16,123 bases of DNA from BOG-933 sp037147415 (GCA_037147415.1 JBAWVF010000086.1:1-16123); one strand, 5' to 3'. Shown: positions 1 to 7,193, counted from the first letter of the stretch. Program-made: numbers and translations. Notes: generated by a model from the sequence alone, not told the origin.

Positions 1-1
1 A

Positions 2-253
2 TATTTCCAAGTCATTCCGGGCCATATAGCATTCTATGAAGTAATTTTGGTTGAGGGAAAAGGACACTCTGCAAACCATTCTCAAAATTCTATATACTGG
101 CTCTGGACCACCACATCAAAAAGTTCCAAGCTCAAACTGAGGGGCGAGGGCATCTCATACAAAAACACCGCCTTCACAAATCAAATAGATGCGGGCAGGC
201 GAACTTCGCGAAGTGATGCCGGCAAGAGATCGATAATTCAATATTATTTTTGA
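2..253 (+). CDS. Possible 3' end of an unrecognised gene (partial at left edge)
   Basis: The frame is open from position 2 to a TGA at 251-253, 84 codons with no stop in DNA of roughly average base composition. That is longer than expected by chance, so this may be the C-terminal end of a gene that begins left of the window. An internal TTG at 47 is a possible start but has no convincing ribosome binding site. The peptide is rich in Ser, Thr, Asn and Lys, includes an aromatic patch IYWLW, and ends in IIQYYF. I do not recognise the family. It would be convergent with the methyltransferase at 399-1472, so a restriction enzyme or another defence protein is conceivable, but nothing in the sequence proves it. 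It could also be non-coding. Confidence 0.35.
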   Translation, partial: YFQVIPGHIAFYEVILVEGKGHSANHSQNSIYWLWTTTSKSSKLKLRGEGISYKNTAFTNQIDAGRRTSRSDAGKRSIIQYYF

Positions 254-261
254 CAGGCACC

Positions 262-279
262 AGGGCCAAAAAATGCCCT
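262..279 (+). terminator. Weak hairpin after the left-edge open frame
   Basis: A 5-bp stem AGGGC (262-266) pairs with GCCCT (275-279) around an 8-nt A-rich loop, 9 nt after the TGA at 251-253. Only two T residues follow the stem, so as an intrinsic terminator it is poor. Its place between two convergent frames is the main argument for it. The rest of 254-398 holds no frame or RNA gene that I can support. Confidence 0.2.
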
Positions 280-398
280 TTGATGCGCGCAGATTATTTG
301 ACAGTTCGTAGGTTTATTGCACAGTTTAAATCCAACTCCCTTGCCAACAAAAATTGCAGAACATTTTCCACCCTTCGCGCTCAAATGCTGGGCGCTCG

Positions 399-1472
399 TT
401 AAACGGCCACAGATGATGGATACATAGCGGTGTGTTGCATGAGCGTAGAAGCAACCACTTCCCCTAGTCGTACAGGAACAGCATTGCCAATGAGCCTACC
501 GAGCTGGCTAAATTTTACCGGCTTTCCTTTCTCCACGAAAGCATAATCTGCAGGAAATGTCTGCAACATCGCCGCCTCACGCAAGGTGATTGCTCGATCC
601 TGCTCAGGATGCCCAAACCGCCCGTTTCCATAGCCAAAGCACTGCGTCGTAATGGTTGGAGCAGGCTTATCCCACTCCATGCGCCCATAGACGCTAGGGT
701 AGGTATCGCCAGTGGCCTTGCGATGACAGGCTGCGCGCAATGCCTCATCCCAATCACGCCATGTCCCACCGGGCCGCGAAGACTTAATCCGCTTCAAGTT
801 TAGCTTGCTCAGCCGACAAGCAACATGGAGAGGGTCCTTAGAATCAGCCTGCCCAGCCTCTAGTCTTGGCAAATTGTGAATCGTTTTACGCACAGTGGCA
901 ACGGCATTTGATGACGCACTAATCTTCAATCCCTCAGGACCGAGTCTTGATGCTAGGAGAACAAGACGGTTGCGAGTTTGTGGAATACCGACATCAGAGC
1001 ATTCAATGATACTCCAACTTACATAGTAATCCTTGAGACTCCCCAGGAAATCCTGGAACACCGAATGCTTCGCCAATTGAGGTACATTTTCCATTGTCAC
1101 AAGATGTGGACGGACCTCTCCGACGAGTTTCCCAAATGCTGCAACTAAGCCCCAGTCGGAGTTACCGCGCTCCTTCCGGCCACTCTGGCTGTATGTAGAA
1201 AAAGGCTGACATGGCGCACAACCAGCGAGAAGATTTATCCGCGCACCTCCTATCAAATCTAAAACTACGCTTGGATCTATCCCGCTGACATCTTGTTCAA
1301 TAAAAATTGCACGATTATTTGTCTCGTATGGATATCGGCAAGAGCCATCCAGGTCGATGCCAGCAACCACGTTCACTCCACCGCGGACAAGACCATGCGT
1401 TAATCCACCAGCACCGCAAAACAGATCAACGGCCTTGATTTCAATATCATTATTTTTATGGATAGTAGCCAT
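399..1472 (-). CDS. DNA (cytosine-5-)-methyltransferase, Dcm/HpaII-type family
   Basis: The 357-residue product should transfer a methyl group from S-adenosylmethionine to C5 of cytosine in a specific DNA site. The diagnostic motifs occur in order: motif I DLFCGAGG (residues 16-23, AdoMet binding), motif IV GCAPCQPFS with catalytic Cys88, motif VI MENV (Glu128), motif VIII QTRNR (165-169), and motif X GNAVP (339-343). The stretch between motifs VIII and X is the target-recognition region, so the site cannot be read from the sequence. I chose the ATG at 1472 because it lies 1 nt after the TAG of the upstream HEPN gene and leaves the usual short lead before motif I; an ATG at 1547 in the same frame would overlap that gene by 74 nt. 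The gene looks intact. It is the last gene of the DUF262-HEPN-methyltransferase operon and could mark self DNA for that system or be part of a restriction-modification pair. Confidence 0.95.
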   Translation of the reverse strand: MATIHKNNDIEIKAVDLFCGAGGLTHGLVRGGVNVVAGIDLDGSCRYPYETNNRAIFIEQDVSGIDPSVVLDLIGGARINLLAGCAPCQPFSTYSQSGRKERGNSDWGLVAAFGKLVGEVRPHLVTMENVPQLAKHSVFQDFLGSLKDYYVSWSIIECSDVGIPQTRNRLVLLASRLGPEGLKISASSNAVATVRKTIHNLPRLEAGQADSKDPLHVACRLSKLNLKRIKSSRPGGTWRDWDEALRAACHRKATGDTYPSVYGRMEWDKPAPTITTQCFGYGNGRFGHPEQDRAITLREAAMLQTFPADYAFVEKGKPVKFSQLGRLIGNAVPVRLGEVVASTLMQHTAMYPSSVAV

Positions 1473-1473
1473 G

Positions 1474-2214
1474 CTAAGCACACTTTGAACGTTTTTCCGG
1501 GACCAGATACTCTTTTCCCTCAATGTAACCATTGAAAGCGGTGACAACCTCTCTTAAGTAGGCAGCAGTTCGATCAACTAATTCCCGCAATTCACTCGCA
1601 GTCTGGTTTTCTCCACATTCCGCGAATGAAATACTTCCATGCGCTAACGAATTCCTTAGCTTTACGACTAGGGCAAGCGCTCCCAAATCATCCCTAACGG
1701 GGCGCTTAACAGCACTGTAAGTCTCTGGGCTGACAATAAGCCTAAAGCCCAAGCGATCGGTCATCGTCTCAATCGCTTCATCGTCCCAGTTTCCGCCACC
1801 CCCCTTCTCAACCTTGAATCCTTTCACAGGAAGAGCGCCAACCATGTGCTCACAAAGGTCCAGAGCACTCTTCAAGCGATTTTCATAGTTCAGTTCAACG
1901 TGGGTGCGAGCCATTACACGAACCCATTCTCGTCGCAGCGATACAGTAAGGTCACCCGGATTCCAACTTCCGGTCTTGAGCGCCGCATCGGTAATCGCGT
2001 CGAGGCATCGCACCACCGTTGCCTCCACAAGATTATAAAGTTGAAGGAACACGCTAGAGTAAAGAATTCTCTGTTGCTGCGTACTGATTACCATTCCATC
2101 TTTGCCGAGACGTGGAGGTCCTGAGTGTGCCTCTGCTTCGATCGCATCCAAAAATTTCAGGTATGCCTGGATTTCATCCAAGCGCTCCTCGAATGCTTGG
2201 GTGAGTCCAGTCAT
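1474..2214 (-). CDS. HEPN-domain protein, MAE_28990/MAE_18760-like (putative RNase)
   Basis: The 246-residue protein appears to be a HEPN-fold protein. Its C-terminal half carries LRNSLAHG, which matches the HEPN catalytic pattern R-x4-H (Arg187, His192) used by many metal-independent endoribonucleases in defence and toxin systems. A helical stretch, LQLYNLVEATVVRCLDAI (57-74), resembles the MAE_28990/MAE_18760 families, which comparative genomics has linked to DUF262 proteins and cytosine methyltransferases; the neighbours here fit that. The start overlaps the DUF262 stop as ATGA (2214-2211), with GGAGG at 2225-2221. The TAG stop lies 1 nt before the methyltransferase ATG. Likely role: an RNA-cleaving effector that acts in the cytoplasm when infection or unmodified DNA is sensed. 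The family call rests on motif and context; RNase activity is inferred. Confidence 0.75.
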   Translation of the reverse strand: MTGLTQAFEERLDEIQAYLKFLDAIEAEAHSGPPRLGKDGMVISTQQQRILYSSVFLQLYNLVEATVVRCLDAITDAALKTGSWNPGDLTVSLRREWVRVMARTHVELNYENRLKSALDLCEHMVGALPVKGFKVEKGGGGNWDDEAIETMTDRLGFRLIVSPETYSAVKRPVRDDLGALALVVKLRNSLAHGSISFAECGENQTASELRELVDRTAAYLREVVTAFNGYIEGKEYLVPEKRSKCA

Positions 2215-3287
2215 GAGCAGCCTCCGAGAAGCCGATCACGTACGAAATTTATCCGACCACGGAGACGAGCGATGGCGTTGGCACCGTCAGAGCCGGTGAT
2301 TTGTGAAAACTCGGTTCCATTGAGCCAATCCACAACATTAATCTGTTGCTCAGGTAGGGCGGGGTTTGTTTGGAGTGCAAGCAGACTACCAATCGAGATC
2401 GCTTCGAATCTCGCCCGAGGCGTTGCCTTGCCCGTTGCTGCCCGCCGAAAGCCATTTGGAAATGTGCCAGCTACAAAGCTGATCATTTGAAGAAACTTCT
2501 GCCGATAAATCTCCACCATTCCCTCATTCTCAGAGAATTCAGAGTTCATTCGTTGTGCATATTTAAAAATAAACTCAGATGGCCGATCTCTATAACCATC
2601 AAGGCCATCTCCATATGCAAAGAAACGAGTCACAAGTTCCTCATGCTCGCGCTCAAGAACGAGCTTCTTGGCTAAGGGGGCCAACTCGACAAATGCTGGA
2701 AGGGCTGCCAATTCAATGACAAGAGACATGAACGGACCACGCAGGGCTCCTCTCCGGAGTTCTGCCATATTCGCCACTTTACTGCTCGTGTTTATTCGCT
2801 CAAACATATCGAATCGGGCTTGTTCATCGGCATGCTCGCTCAAAACAATACCTCGTATAGACCGATTCAGAATTTTCCTTTGTCGTGATTCGGGCAAGTC
2901 GGCAAACCGAAAGCCAGAAACTGCCGCAAGTGAAGACAGCTCCCCAAGCCTGAGGTCTTTCAGGACAAACTCCTCAAGCGTTCGAAGGCGCTGTGAGCCA
3001 TCAACGATCTCAAGAAGCCCATCTGGCCTCTCCCAGAAAAATAGGAAAGGTATTGGCAACCCCAACAGCAATGACTCAATAAATCTAGACTTCCGTTCCG
3101 ATTCCCAAGTATACTCCCTTTGGTATGGTGGAACGAAAAAGTTTCCGTTGTTAACTTTGTTGGCAAGAAGCTCGATAGAGTATTCTGTGATGTAGAATTC
3201 AATCCTCCTGGACTGCTCCACTATCTCAGCTTCTGCCCTGGCCTTTCGTTCGTCTGAAATCGCCGGTATCGGCCCTCGTCCGCTCAT
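2211..3287 (-). CDS. DUF262 domain protein (GmrS-like/ParB-fold), no DUF1524 nuclease domain
   Basis: The 358-residue protein has the DUF262 signatures: VPPYQREYTW (residues 52-61), VDGSQRLRTL (95-104, a variant of the usual DGQQR motif) and FERINTSS (162-169). In the GmrSD and BrxU type IV restriction enzymes this domain binds and hydrolyses nucleotide and controls a C-terminal HNH nuclease. Here the protein ends without a recognisable DUF1524/HNH module, so it cannot be the nuclease by itself. It is more likely the NTP-dependent sensor or switch for the HEPN protein encoded next. The start is well supported: GGAGG at 3299-3295 lies 7 nt upstream of the ATG. The stop overlaps the HEPN start by 4 nt, which implies coupled translation and roughly matched amounts. 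It is probably the first gene of the three-gene operon. Confidence 0.85.
   Translation of the reverse strand: MSGRGPIPAISDERKARAEAEIVEQSRRIEFYITEYSIELLANKVNNGNFFVPPYQREYTWESERKSRFIESLLLGLPIPFLFFWERPDGLLEIVDGSQRLRTLEEFVLKDLRLGELSSLAAVSGFRFADLPESRQRKILNRSIRGIVLSEHADEQARFDMFERINTSSKVANMAELRRGALRGPFMSLVIELAALPAFVELAPLAKKLVLEREHEELVTRFFAYGDGLDGYRDRPSEFIFKYAQRMNSEFSENEGMVEIYRQKFLQMISFVAGTFPNGFRRAATGKATPRARFEAISIGSLLALQTNPALPEQQINVVDWLNGTEFSQITGSDGANAIARLRGRINFVRDRLLGGCS
2221..2225 (-). promoter_or_regulatory. Ribosome binding site of the HEPN gene, inside the DUF262 coding end
   Basis: GGAGG on the minus strand lies 6 nt before the HEPN ATG at 2214 and within the last codons of the DUF262 gene. 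Together with the ATGA overlap it supports this start and allows both re-initiation and independent loading. Confidence 0.65.
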
Positions 3288-3294
3288 GAGTCTT

Positions 3295-3299
3295 CCTCC
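3295..3299 (-). promoter_or_regulatory. Ribosome binding site of the DUF262 gene
   Basis: GGAGG on the minus strand, 7 nt before the ATG at 3287. It is one of the strongest Shine-Dalgarno sites in the window and fixes the start of the defence operon. Confidence 0.75.
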
Positions 3300-3483
3300 A
3301 ATTTATATCGATAGTCCGACTCCGCAGACGAGGGCTCCGTCGCATCTCGTCAGCTTGGTATGGTGATCATTAACACGCCCGGCCCCAGAATGTCGGCATT
3401 TTGACCGAAACCACTGATAGCGGCAAGCCGACTTTGATGGAGCAACGCTGAGGCGTCCAATCCGTCACCACATCGGCAAAGGA

Positions 3484-3497
3484 GCCGCGAACGCGGC
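3484..3497 (-). terminator. Possible terminator hairpin after the Sel1-repeat gene
   Basis: Read on the minus strand, GCCGCG-TT-CGCGGC forms a perfect G+C-rich hairpin 4 nt after the TGA at 3504-3502, followed by TCCTTT. The stem is strong but short and the T tract is interrupted. The position at the end of a long operon is what makes it credible. Confidence 0.35.
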
Positions 3498-3501
3498 CTG
3501 T

Positions 3502-4077
3502 TCATCCCGGCCGCCGCGGCTTCCACTCCTCTGCCAGCTTTTGCGCCGCCGCGATATCGGAGAGCGGCATCATTTGAGCGACCACGTCCCGAAGACAGGA
3601 GCCTCTTGCATCTCCGGCAGCTGCGGCAAGTGACGCCCACATATGGGCAAGAATAAAGTTCTGCGCCACGCCACGGCCATAAAAATACATGAAGCCAAGA
3701 TTGGCTTGAGCGACGGCATCTCCCTGCTCGGCGGCCTTGCGATACCAGTTGGTCGCCTCCTGATAATCTTGCGCTGTGCCGTGGCCTTCTTCGTAGATGA
3801 CGCCGAGATTGTTCTGGGCGACCCGGTCGCCGAGCGCCGCCGCCTGACGGTAGAGGGTCACCGCTTCCGCACAGGGCAAAGAGACTTCCGGTCTGTCGGG
3901 GCGTTGCTCCCGGCCCCGGTTTTGCCCGGCGAGAACGAAGGGGCGAGGCAGAGCGAGTACGCACTCCTGTCGTGACGCCGAGGTGACCTCGATCTCGAAC
4001 ACCCCGGACGCTGCCGGTCCCACGGACACAAGCGTCAGGGCAATGAACAAGAGCCCGGCATGAATGATCGCCTTCAT
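3502..4077 (-). CDS. Secreted Sel1-repeat (TPR-like) protein
   Basis: The 191-residue product starts with a signal peptide (basic MKAIIHAG, hydrophobic core LLFIALTLVSVG, small residues PAASG around residues 21-25), so it is probably periplasmic. Residues about 71-156 contain Sel1-type helical repeats: ALGDRVAQNNLGVIYEEGHG is followed by EQGDAVAQANLGFMYFYGRG, each with the A-x-x-x-LG-x-x-Y pattern and a following W/Y-Y/A helix. Sel1 repeats are protein-protein interaction scaffolds. I chose the ATG at 4077 rather than an in-frame ATG at 4176 because it puts the signal peptide at the N-terminus, has GAGG at 4086-4083, and avoids overlap with the response regulator upstream, whose stop is 16 nt away. 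As last gene of the operon it may help assemble or localise the export complex; that role is inferred. Confidence 0.85.
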   Translation of the reverse strand: MKAIIHAGLLFIALTLVSVGPAASGVFEIEVTSASRQECVLALPRPFVLAGQNRGREQRPDRPEVSLPCAEAVTLYRQAAALGDRVAQNNLGVIYEEGHGTAQDYQEATNWYRKAAEQGDAVAQANLGFMYFYGRGVAQNFILAHMWASLAAAAGDARGSCLRDVVAQMMPLSDIAAAQKLAEEWKPRRPG

Positions 4078-4082
4078 GAATA

Positions 4083-4086
4083 CCTC
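4083..4086 (-). promoter_or_regulatory. Ribosome binding site deciding the Sel1-gene start
   Basis: AAGAGG on the minus strand, with GAGG at 4086-4083, lies 5 nt before the ATG at 4077. It supports the shorter reading that begins with the signal peptide. Confidence 0.6.
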
Positions 4087-4093
4087 TTCATCC

Positions 4094-4546
4094 TCATCCG
4101 TGATGCGCCGGGTCGTCATGGCTGCGAGCTGAACTGCCCGGCACCAGTTGCCCGATGACGTCGAGCAAGGCCTCAATGCCTTCGTCCTTCATGACGAGAG
4201 CGCTCATTCCGGCGGCGCGGCAGGCGCTTTCATCGGCCCGGTTGGAGAAGCCGACGATCGGCACGCTGGCCCTCCAGCCGCCGAGTGCCCGAATACGCCG
4301 GGTGGCTTCGAGGCCGTCCATGACGGACATCTCGACATCCATGACCACGAGGTCGACCGTGTGCTTTTCCGCCTTTTCCAGCGCGTCCTGGCCATTGTGG
4401 GCGAGCAGGGAGTCACAGCCCCGGAGCCGCAGCACCTCGGCGATGACATGGCGCAGCAGGTTGACGTCCTCGACCACCAGCACCAGCGGCCAGCCTGTGC
4501 GGGAGACGGGCTCCGGAGCGGTTGCCGGACTGCTGTCATGTGACAT
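4094..4546 (-). CDS. Single-domain response regulator (CheY-like receiver)
   Basis: The 150-residue protein is a receiver domain with no output domain. The acidic pair Glu26-Asp27 (VVEDVN), the phospho-acceptor Asp70 (VVMDVEM), Ser101 in VGFSN in place of the usual Thr/Ser switch residue, and Lys120 (VMKD) are all present, so it should be phosphorylatable. About 20 residues precede the domain and about 15 polar, His/Asp-rich residues follow it. It starts at the ATG at 4546, with GGAG at 4556-4553, and overlaps the end of the preceding receiver gene by 11 nt. No histidine kinase is in the window. It may relay a signal by protein-protein contact to the export apparatus or to a kinase encoded elsewhere. 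It and its neighbour share motifs closely enough to be an old tandem duplication. Confidence 0.9.
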   Translation of the reverse strand: MSHDSSPATAPEPVSRTGWPLVLVVEDVNLLRHVIAEVLRLRGCDSLLAHNGQDALEKAEKHTVDLVVMDVEMSVMDGLEATRRIRALGGWRASVPIVGFSNRADESACRAAGMSALVMKDEGIEALLDVIGQLVPGSSARSHDDPAHHG

Positions 4547-5003
4547 CGGCCGCTCCGTTCATCATATCCCGGACAGAAATGAAGCCCCCTGTTCTTCCAT
4601 GGAGATACTTCCTTACGACGGCGATCAGGACCGGGACGCCGCTGGCCTTGGAGACCAGGGTATCCATTCCGGCGCTGCTGCAGCTCAGTTCATTATCCGG
4701 CTCGTCCATGTTTGAGAAGCCGACGATCGGTACTTCGGCAAACCTACCCGCCAAATCCCGGATACATCGGGTCGCCTCCAGCCCGTTCATCACCGGCATC
4801 TCGATATCCATGACGATGACATCGGGCCGGTGGAGGGAAGCAGCCGCCAGCGCTTCCCGGCCGTCTTTCGCAAAGAAAGCCGTCCAGCCTTCCTGCTTGA
4901 GAAAGGAACTGATCAGCGTCCGGAATATTGCGTTGTCCTCGACGACCAGGATGGTCGGAGCGGATGGCGGACCGGAACAATGCGGTTCGGACGTCTTTGT
5001 CAT
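4536..5003 (-). CDS. Single-domain response regulator (CheY-like receiver)
   Basis: The 155-residue product is a second stand-alone receiver. Key residues are Glu22-Asp23 (VVEDNA), phospho-acceptor Asp66 (VIVMDIEMP), switch Ser97 (VGFSN) and Lys119 (LVSKA). A tail of about 20 residues after the last helix has no recognised domain. The start is supported by GGGAGG at 5013-5008, 4 nt before the ATG at 5003. The gene lies 36 nt after the M50 fusion gene and overlaps the next receiver gene by 11 nt, so all three are probably co-transcribed. The shared GLEATR-x-IR and VPIVGFSN segments in the two receivers support common descent. Without an output domain it presumably acts by binding a partner; the partner is unknown. 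Confidence 0.9.
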   Translation of the reverse strand: MTKTSEPHCSGPPSAPTILVVEDNAIFRTLISSFLKQEGWTAFFAKDGREALAAASLHRPDVIVMDIEMPVMNGLEATRCIRDLAGRFAEVPIVGFSNMDEPDNELSCSSAGMDTLVSKASGVPVLIAVVRKYLHGRTGGFISVRDMMNGAADVT

Positions 5004-5039
5004 TTCGCCTCCCGTCTCTTGCTTTTGGTGCCCTTCGGC

Positions 5040-7190
5040 TCAGAACCCGCTTTCCCGGATGAGCACGCCGACGGTGGCGCGCCAGATGCGGCGGAACGGG
5101 CTGACGGCGCCGGCTTCGACCAGGGCGATGCCGGGGATGACCTGCTCGGGCGCGGGCGTCGGTTCGGCTGGCACCAGGGCGACGCGGTAGACCGGGGCGA
5201 TGGGAATCAGCGCGCCCTGACTGGCGCCCTGCCCCACCGGTTGCACCGCGACCGGGCCGCCCTGGGTCGAGGCCAGCATGGGAATGTCGAGGATGGCGGC
5301 GTTGACCCGCTCGATGCCGGTGACCACGACGCCGGTGGACGGACGGGCCGGGTCTTCGGGCAGAAAGCGGCCGGTGGCCCCGAGCTTGACCCGATCGAGA
5401 TCAGCGGCGGCGAGGTATCCCCGAAACGCCGCCCGGTCGCGATTGACCACCCGACCCAGCGGCTGGTCAGGCTTGACCCACAGGCCGCGCCCGAGTTCGG
5501 GAGCGAGGTCGGTGACGATGCCGTCGAAGGGCGCGCGGACGATCAGATTGTCCTGACGCGCCTTGAGGCCGGCTTCGTCGGAGAGCAAGGTGGCCATCTG
5601 CTCCTGAAGCGCGGGCAGACTGTCGAGGTCTTCGGCGTTGGAGGCCTGGCGCTGGATGCGGATGGTGACGGCGGTGAGGCGCAGGCGAACCAACTTCAAC
5701 TGCTGGCCCAGTTCCGGGGCTTCGAGACGGAAGAGAAGGTCGCCCGCCTTCACCGCCCGTCCCGGCACCACCGCCATATCGACGATCTGCGCCGGCACCG
5801 GGGCGAACAGGGTGGCGTAGTCGGCGGCGCGTTCCACCGCCGGCAAGGCGGCGCGGGTCTGCCAGGGCACCGCGAGCAGGACCGGCGGGACCGCCAGCAG
5901 CAGCAAGCTGAGCGCGAGATTAGGCGACCAGCGGATGGTCTGCCGCCGTTTCCACCATTCCTTCAACTCGTTCGTCACCGGGCGAGCGAGGAACCAGCCG
6001 ACTTCGACGATGAACAGGAAGATGCCGAGAAGCTTGAAGAACATGTGGTAGACCAGCAGCGCGATGCCGAAGAACACCACCGCGCGGTAGCTCCAGGTCG
6101 CCCAGGCGTAGACCAGCAGGATGCGCCGGGTGGCGGCCGGGAAGGTCTCGGGTTCGGGCTCGTCGAGCGCAAAAATCCAGCGCCGCAGTTGCCAGCGGGC
6201 GAGCGCGAACGAGCGCTCCTGGAGATTGGACACCGAGAGCCAGTCCGAGAGCAGGTAGTAGCCGTCGAAGCGCATGAACGGACTGAGATTGATGGCCAGC
6301 GTCGATACCCAGGTGGTGGTGGCGACCAGGAAGGCGGCGCTGCGCAGCGGCCCGTCGGGCAGGAAGCTCCAGAGCAGGGTGGCCACCAGGGCGAGGCCGA
6401 GTTCGGTCGCGACCCCGGCGACGGCGATGGCAAGGCGCTGGCGGCGCGAGGTCAGGCGCCAGGAGTCGCTGACATCGGTGTAGAGCACCGGCAGCAGCAC
6501 CAGCAGCGCCACCCCCATGGTCGGCACCCGGCAGCCGTAGGATTTGGCAACATAGGCATGGCCGAGTTCGTGGGCGACCTTGACCAGCGACAGGGTGACG
6601 GCGAAGGCGATGGCGCCCTCGAAGCTGAAGAAGTGCTGGAAGGTGTGGAGGAAACTGTCCCACTGCCGCAGCACCAGGATCAACCCGACCGCGCCGAGCG
6701 CCAGCACCAGCCGGAAGCAGGCCGGGTTGAGAATCCGCCGGGCCAGCGGCAGGGTGCCGCTGAGAAAGGCGTCGGGCCGCACCAGCGGGATGCGGATGAA
6801 CAGGTAATGGTGGAGCAGCCAGCGCGGCCAAGAGAGACGGGCGGCGGCGGCCTGTTCGAGCAACTGCCCGACCGCGGCGGGACTGTCGGCGCGCAGCAGG
6901 CCGGAGCCGGCGAGGAAGCGGATCAGCGCGGCAAGGTCGGCGGCATCGGCCTTCACTGTGGTTTCGGCGGCGACGGCGGCAAGGACGGTGCGAACACTGC
7001 CCAGATGCCAGCGGGAGAGGAACTCGAAGCCGGCATGGCCGACACGGAAGAAGCGATGGCGGATCGGATCGTGAAGGGTCCAGGTCGGCGAGCCGTCGGC
7101 CTCGCGCGGCCCCTCCAGCAGCCTGACATCCTCCCGGAGCACCGGCAGGGGGCCGTTCGGCAGGCCGTCATCGATCGCCATCGCCGTCAT
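5040..7190 (-). CDS. PqqD-like/M50 site-2 protease/HlyD-like fusion membrane protein
   Basis: This 716-residue inner-membrane protein has three parts. Residues about 15-100 look like a PqqD-like domain (short beta hairpin with the LHDP turn, then helices ending in a GLL motif); such domains bind leader peptides in peptide-modification systems. Residues about 155-440 hold several hydrophobic segments and an M50 metalloprotease core: zinc motif HELGH (207-211) and the second motif NLSPFMRFDG (301-310), whose Asp309 would be the third zinc ligand. Residues about 455-620 are a HlyD-type barrel-sandwich/lipoyl-like part with FAPVPAQIVDMAVVPG and APFDGIVTDLAPELG around a short coiled coil. The catalytic residues are intact. 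The protein could cut or thread a membrane substrate and hand it to the adaptors. It begins 3 nt after the GAF-adaptor gene; an alternative ATG lies at 7181. Domain calls are firm for M50 and HlyD, moderate for PqqD. Confidence 0.9.
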   Translation of the reverse strand: MTAMAIDDGLPNGPLPVLREDVRLLEGPREADGSPTWTLHDPIRHRFFRVGHAGFEFLSRWHLGSVRTVLAAVAAETTVKADAADLAALIRFLAGSGLLRADSPAAVGQLLEQAAAARLSWPRWLLHHYLFIRIPLVRPDAFLSGTLPLARRILNPACFRLVLALGAVGLILVLRQWDSFLHTFQHFFSFEGAIAFAVTLSLVKVAHELGHAYVAKSYGCRVPTMGVALLVLLPVLYTDVSDSWRLTSRRQRLAIAVAGVATELGLALVATLLWSFLPDGPLRSAAFLVATTTWVSTLAINLSPFMRFDGYYLLSDWLSVSNLQERSFALARWQLRRWIFALDEPEPETFPAATRRILLVYAWATWSYRAVVFFGIALLVYHMFFKLLGIFLFIVEVGWFLARPVTNELKEWWKRRQTIRWSPNLALSLLLLAVPPVLLAVPWQTRAALPAVERAADYATLFAPVPAQIVDMAVVPGRAVKAGDLLFRLEAPELGQQLKLVRLRLTAVTIRIQRQASNAEDLDSLPALQEQMATLLSDEAGLKARQDNLIVRAPFDGIVTDLAPELGRGLWVKPDQPLGRVVNRDRAAFRGYLAAADLDRVKLGATGRFLPEDPARPSTGVVVTGIERVNAAILDIPMLASTQGGPVAVQPVGQGASQGALIPIAPVYRVALVPAEPTPAPEQVIPGIALVEAGAVSPFRRIWRATVGVLIRESGF

Positions 7191-7193
7191 GGC

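Larger units (their letters stand above)
3288..3501. other. Intergenic boundary between the low-G+C defence cassette and the high-G+C operon
   Basis: These 214 bases separate the DUF262 start from the Sel1-gene stop. Base composition changes here, from roughly balanced on the left to strongly G+C rich on the right. I see no tRNA, no clear inverted or direct repeats of a transposon, and no gene. The right part holds a short hairpin just after the Sel1 stop. A promoter for the defence operon should lie here, but I could not identify convincing -35 and -10 elements. Confidence 0.5.

Noticed and set aside
1473..1547. Longer methyltransferase start at 1547
   Set aside because: It would overlap the HEPN gene by 74 nt; the ATG at 1472 lies 1 nt after the HEPN stop and gives a normal distance to motif I.
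3302..3307. TATAAA on the minus strand before the DUF262 gene, as a -10 box
   Set aside because: Transcription from it would start within the ribosome binding site at 3299-3295, and no -35 element is evident at the right distance.
3350..3964. Minus-strand frame of 204 codons overlapping the Sel1 gene
   Set aside because: The product is Arg/Gly/Pro/Ser-rich with no domain, while the overlapping frame has a signal peptide and clear Sel1 repeats.
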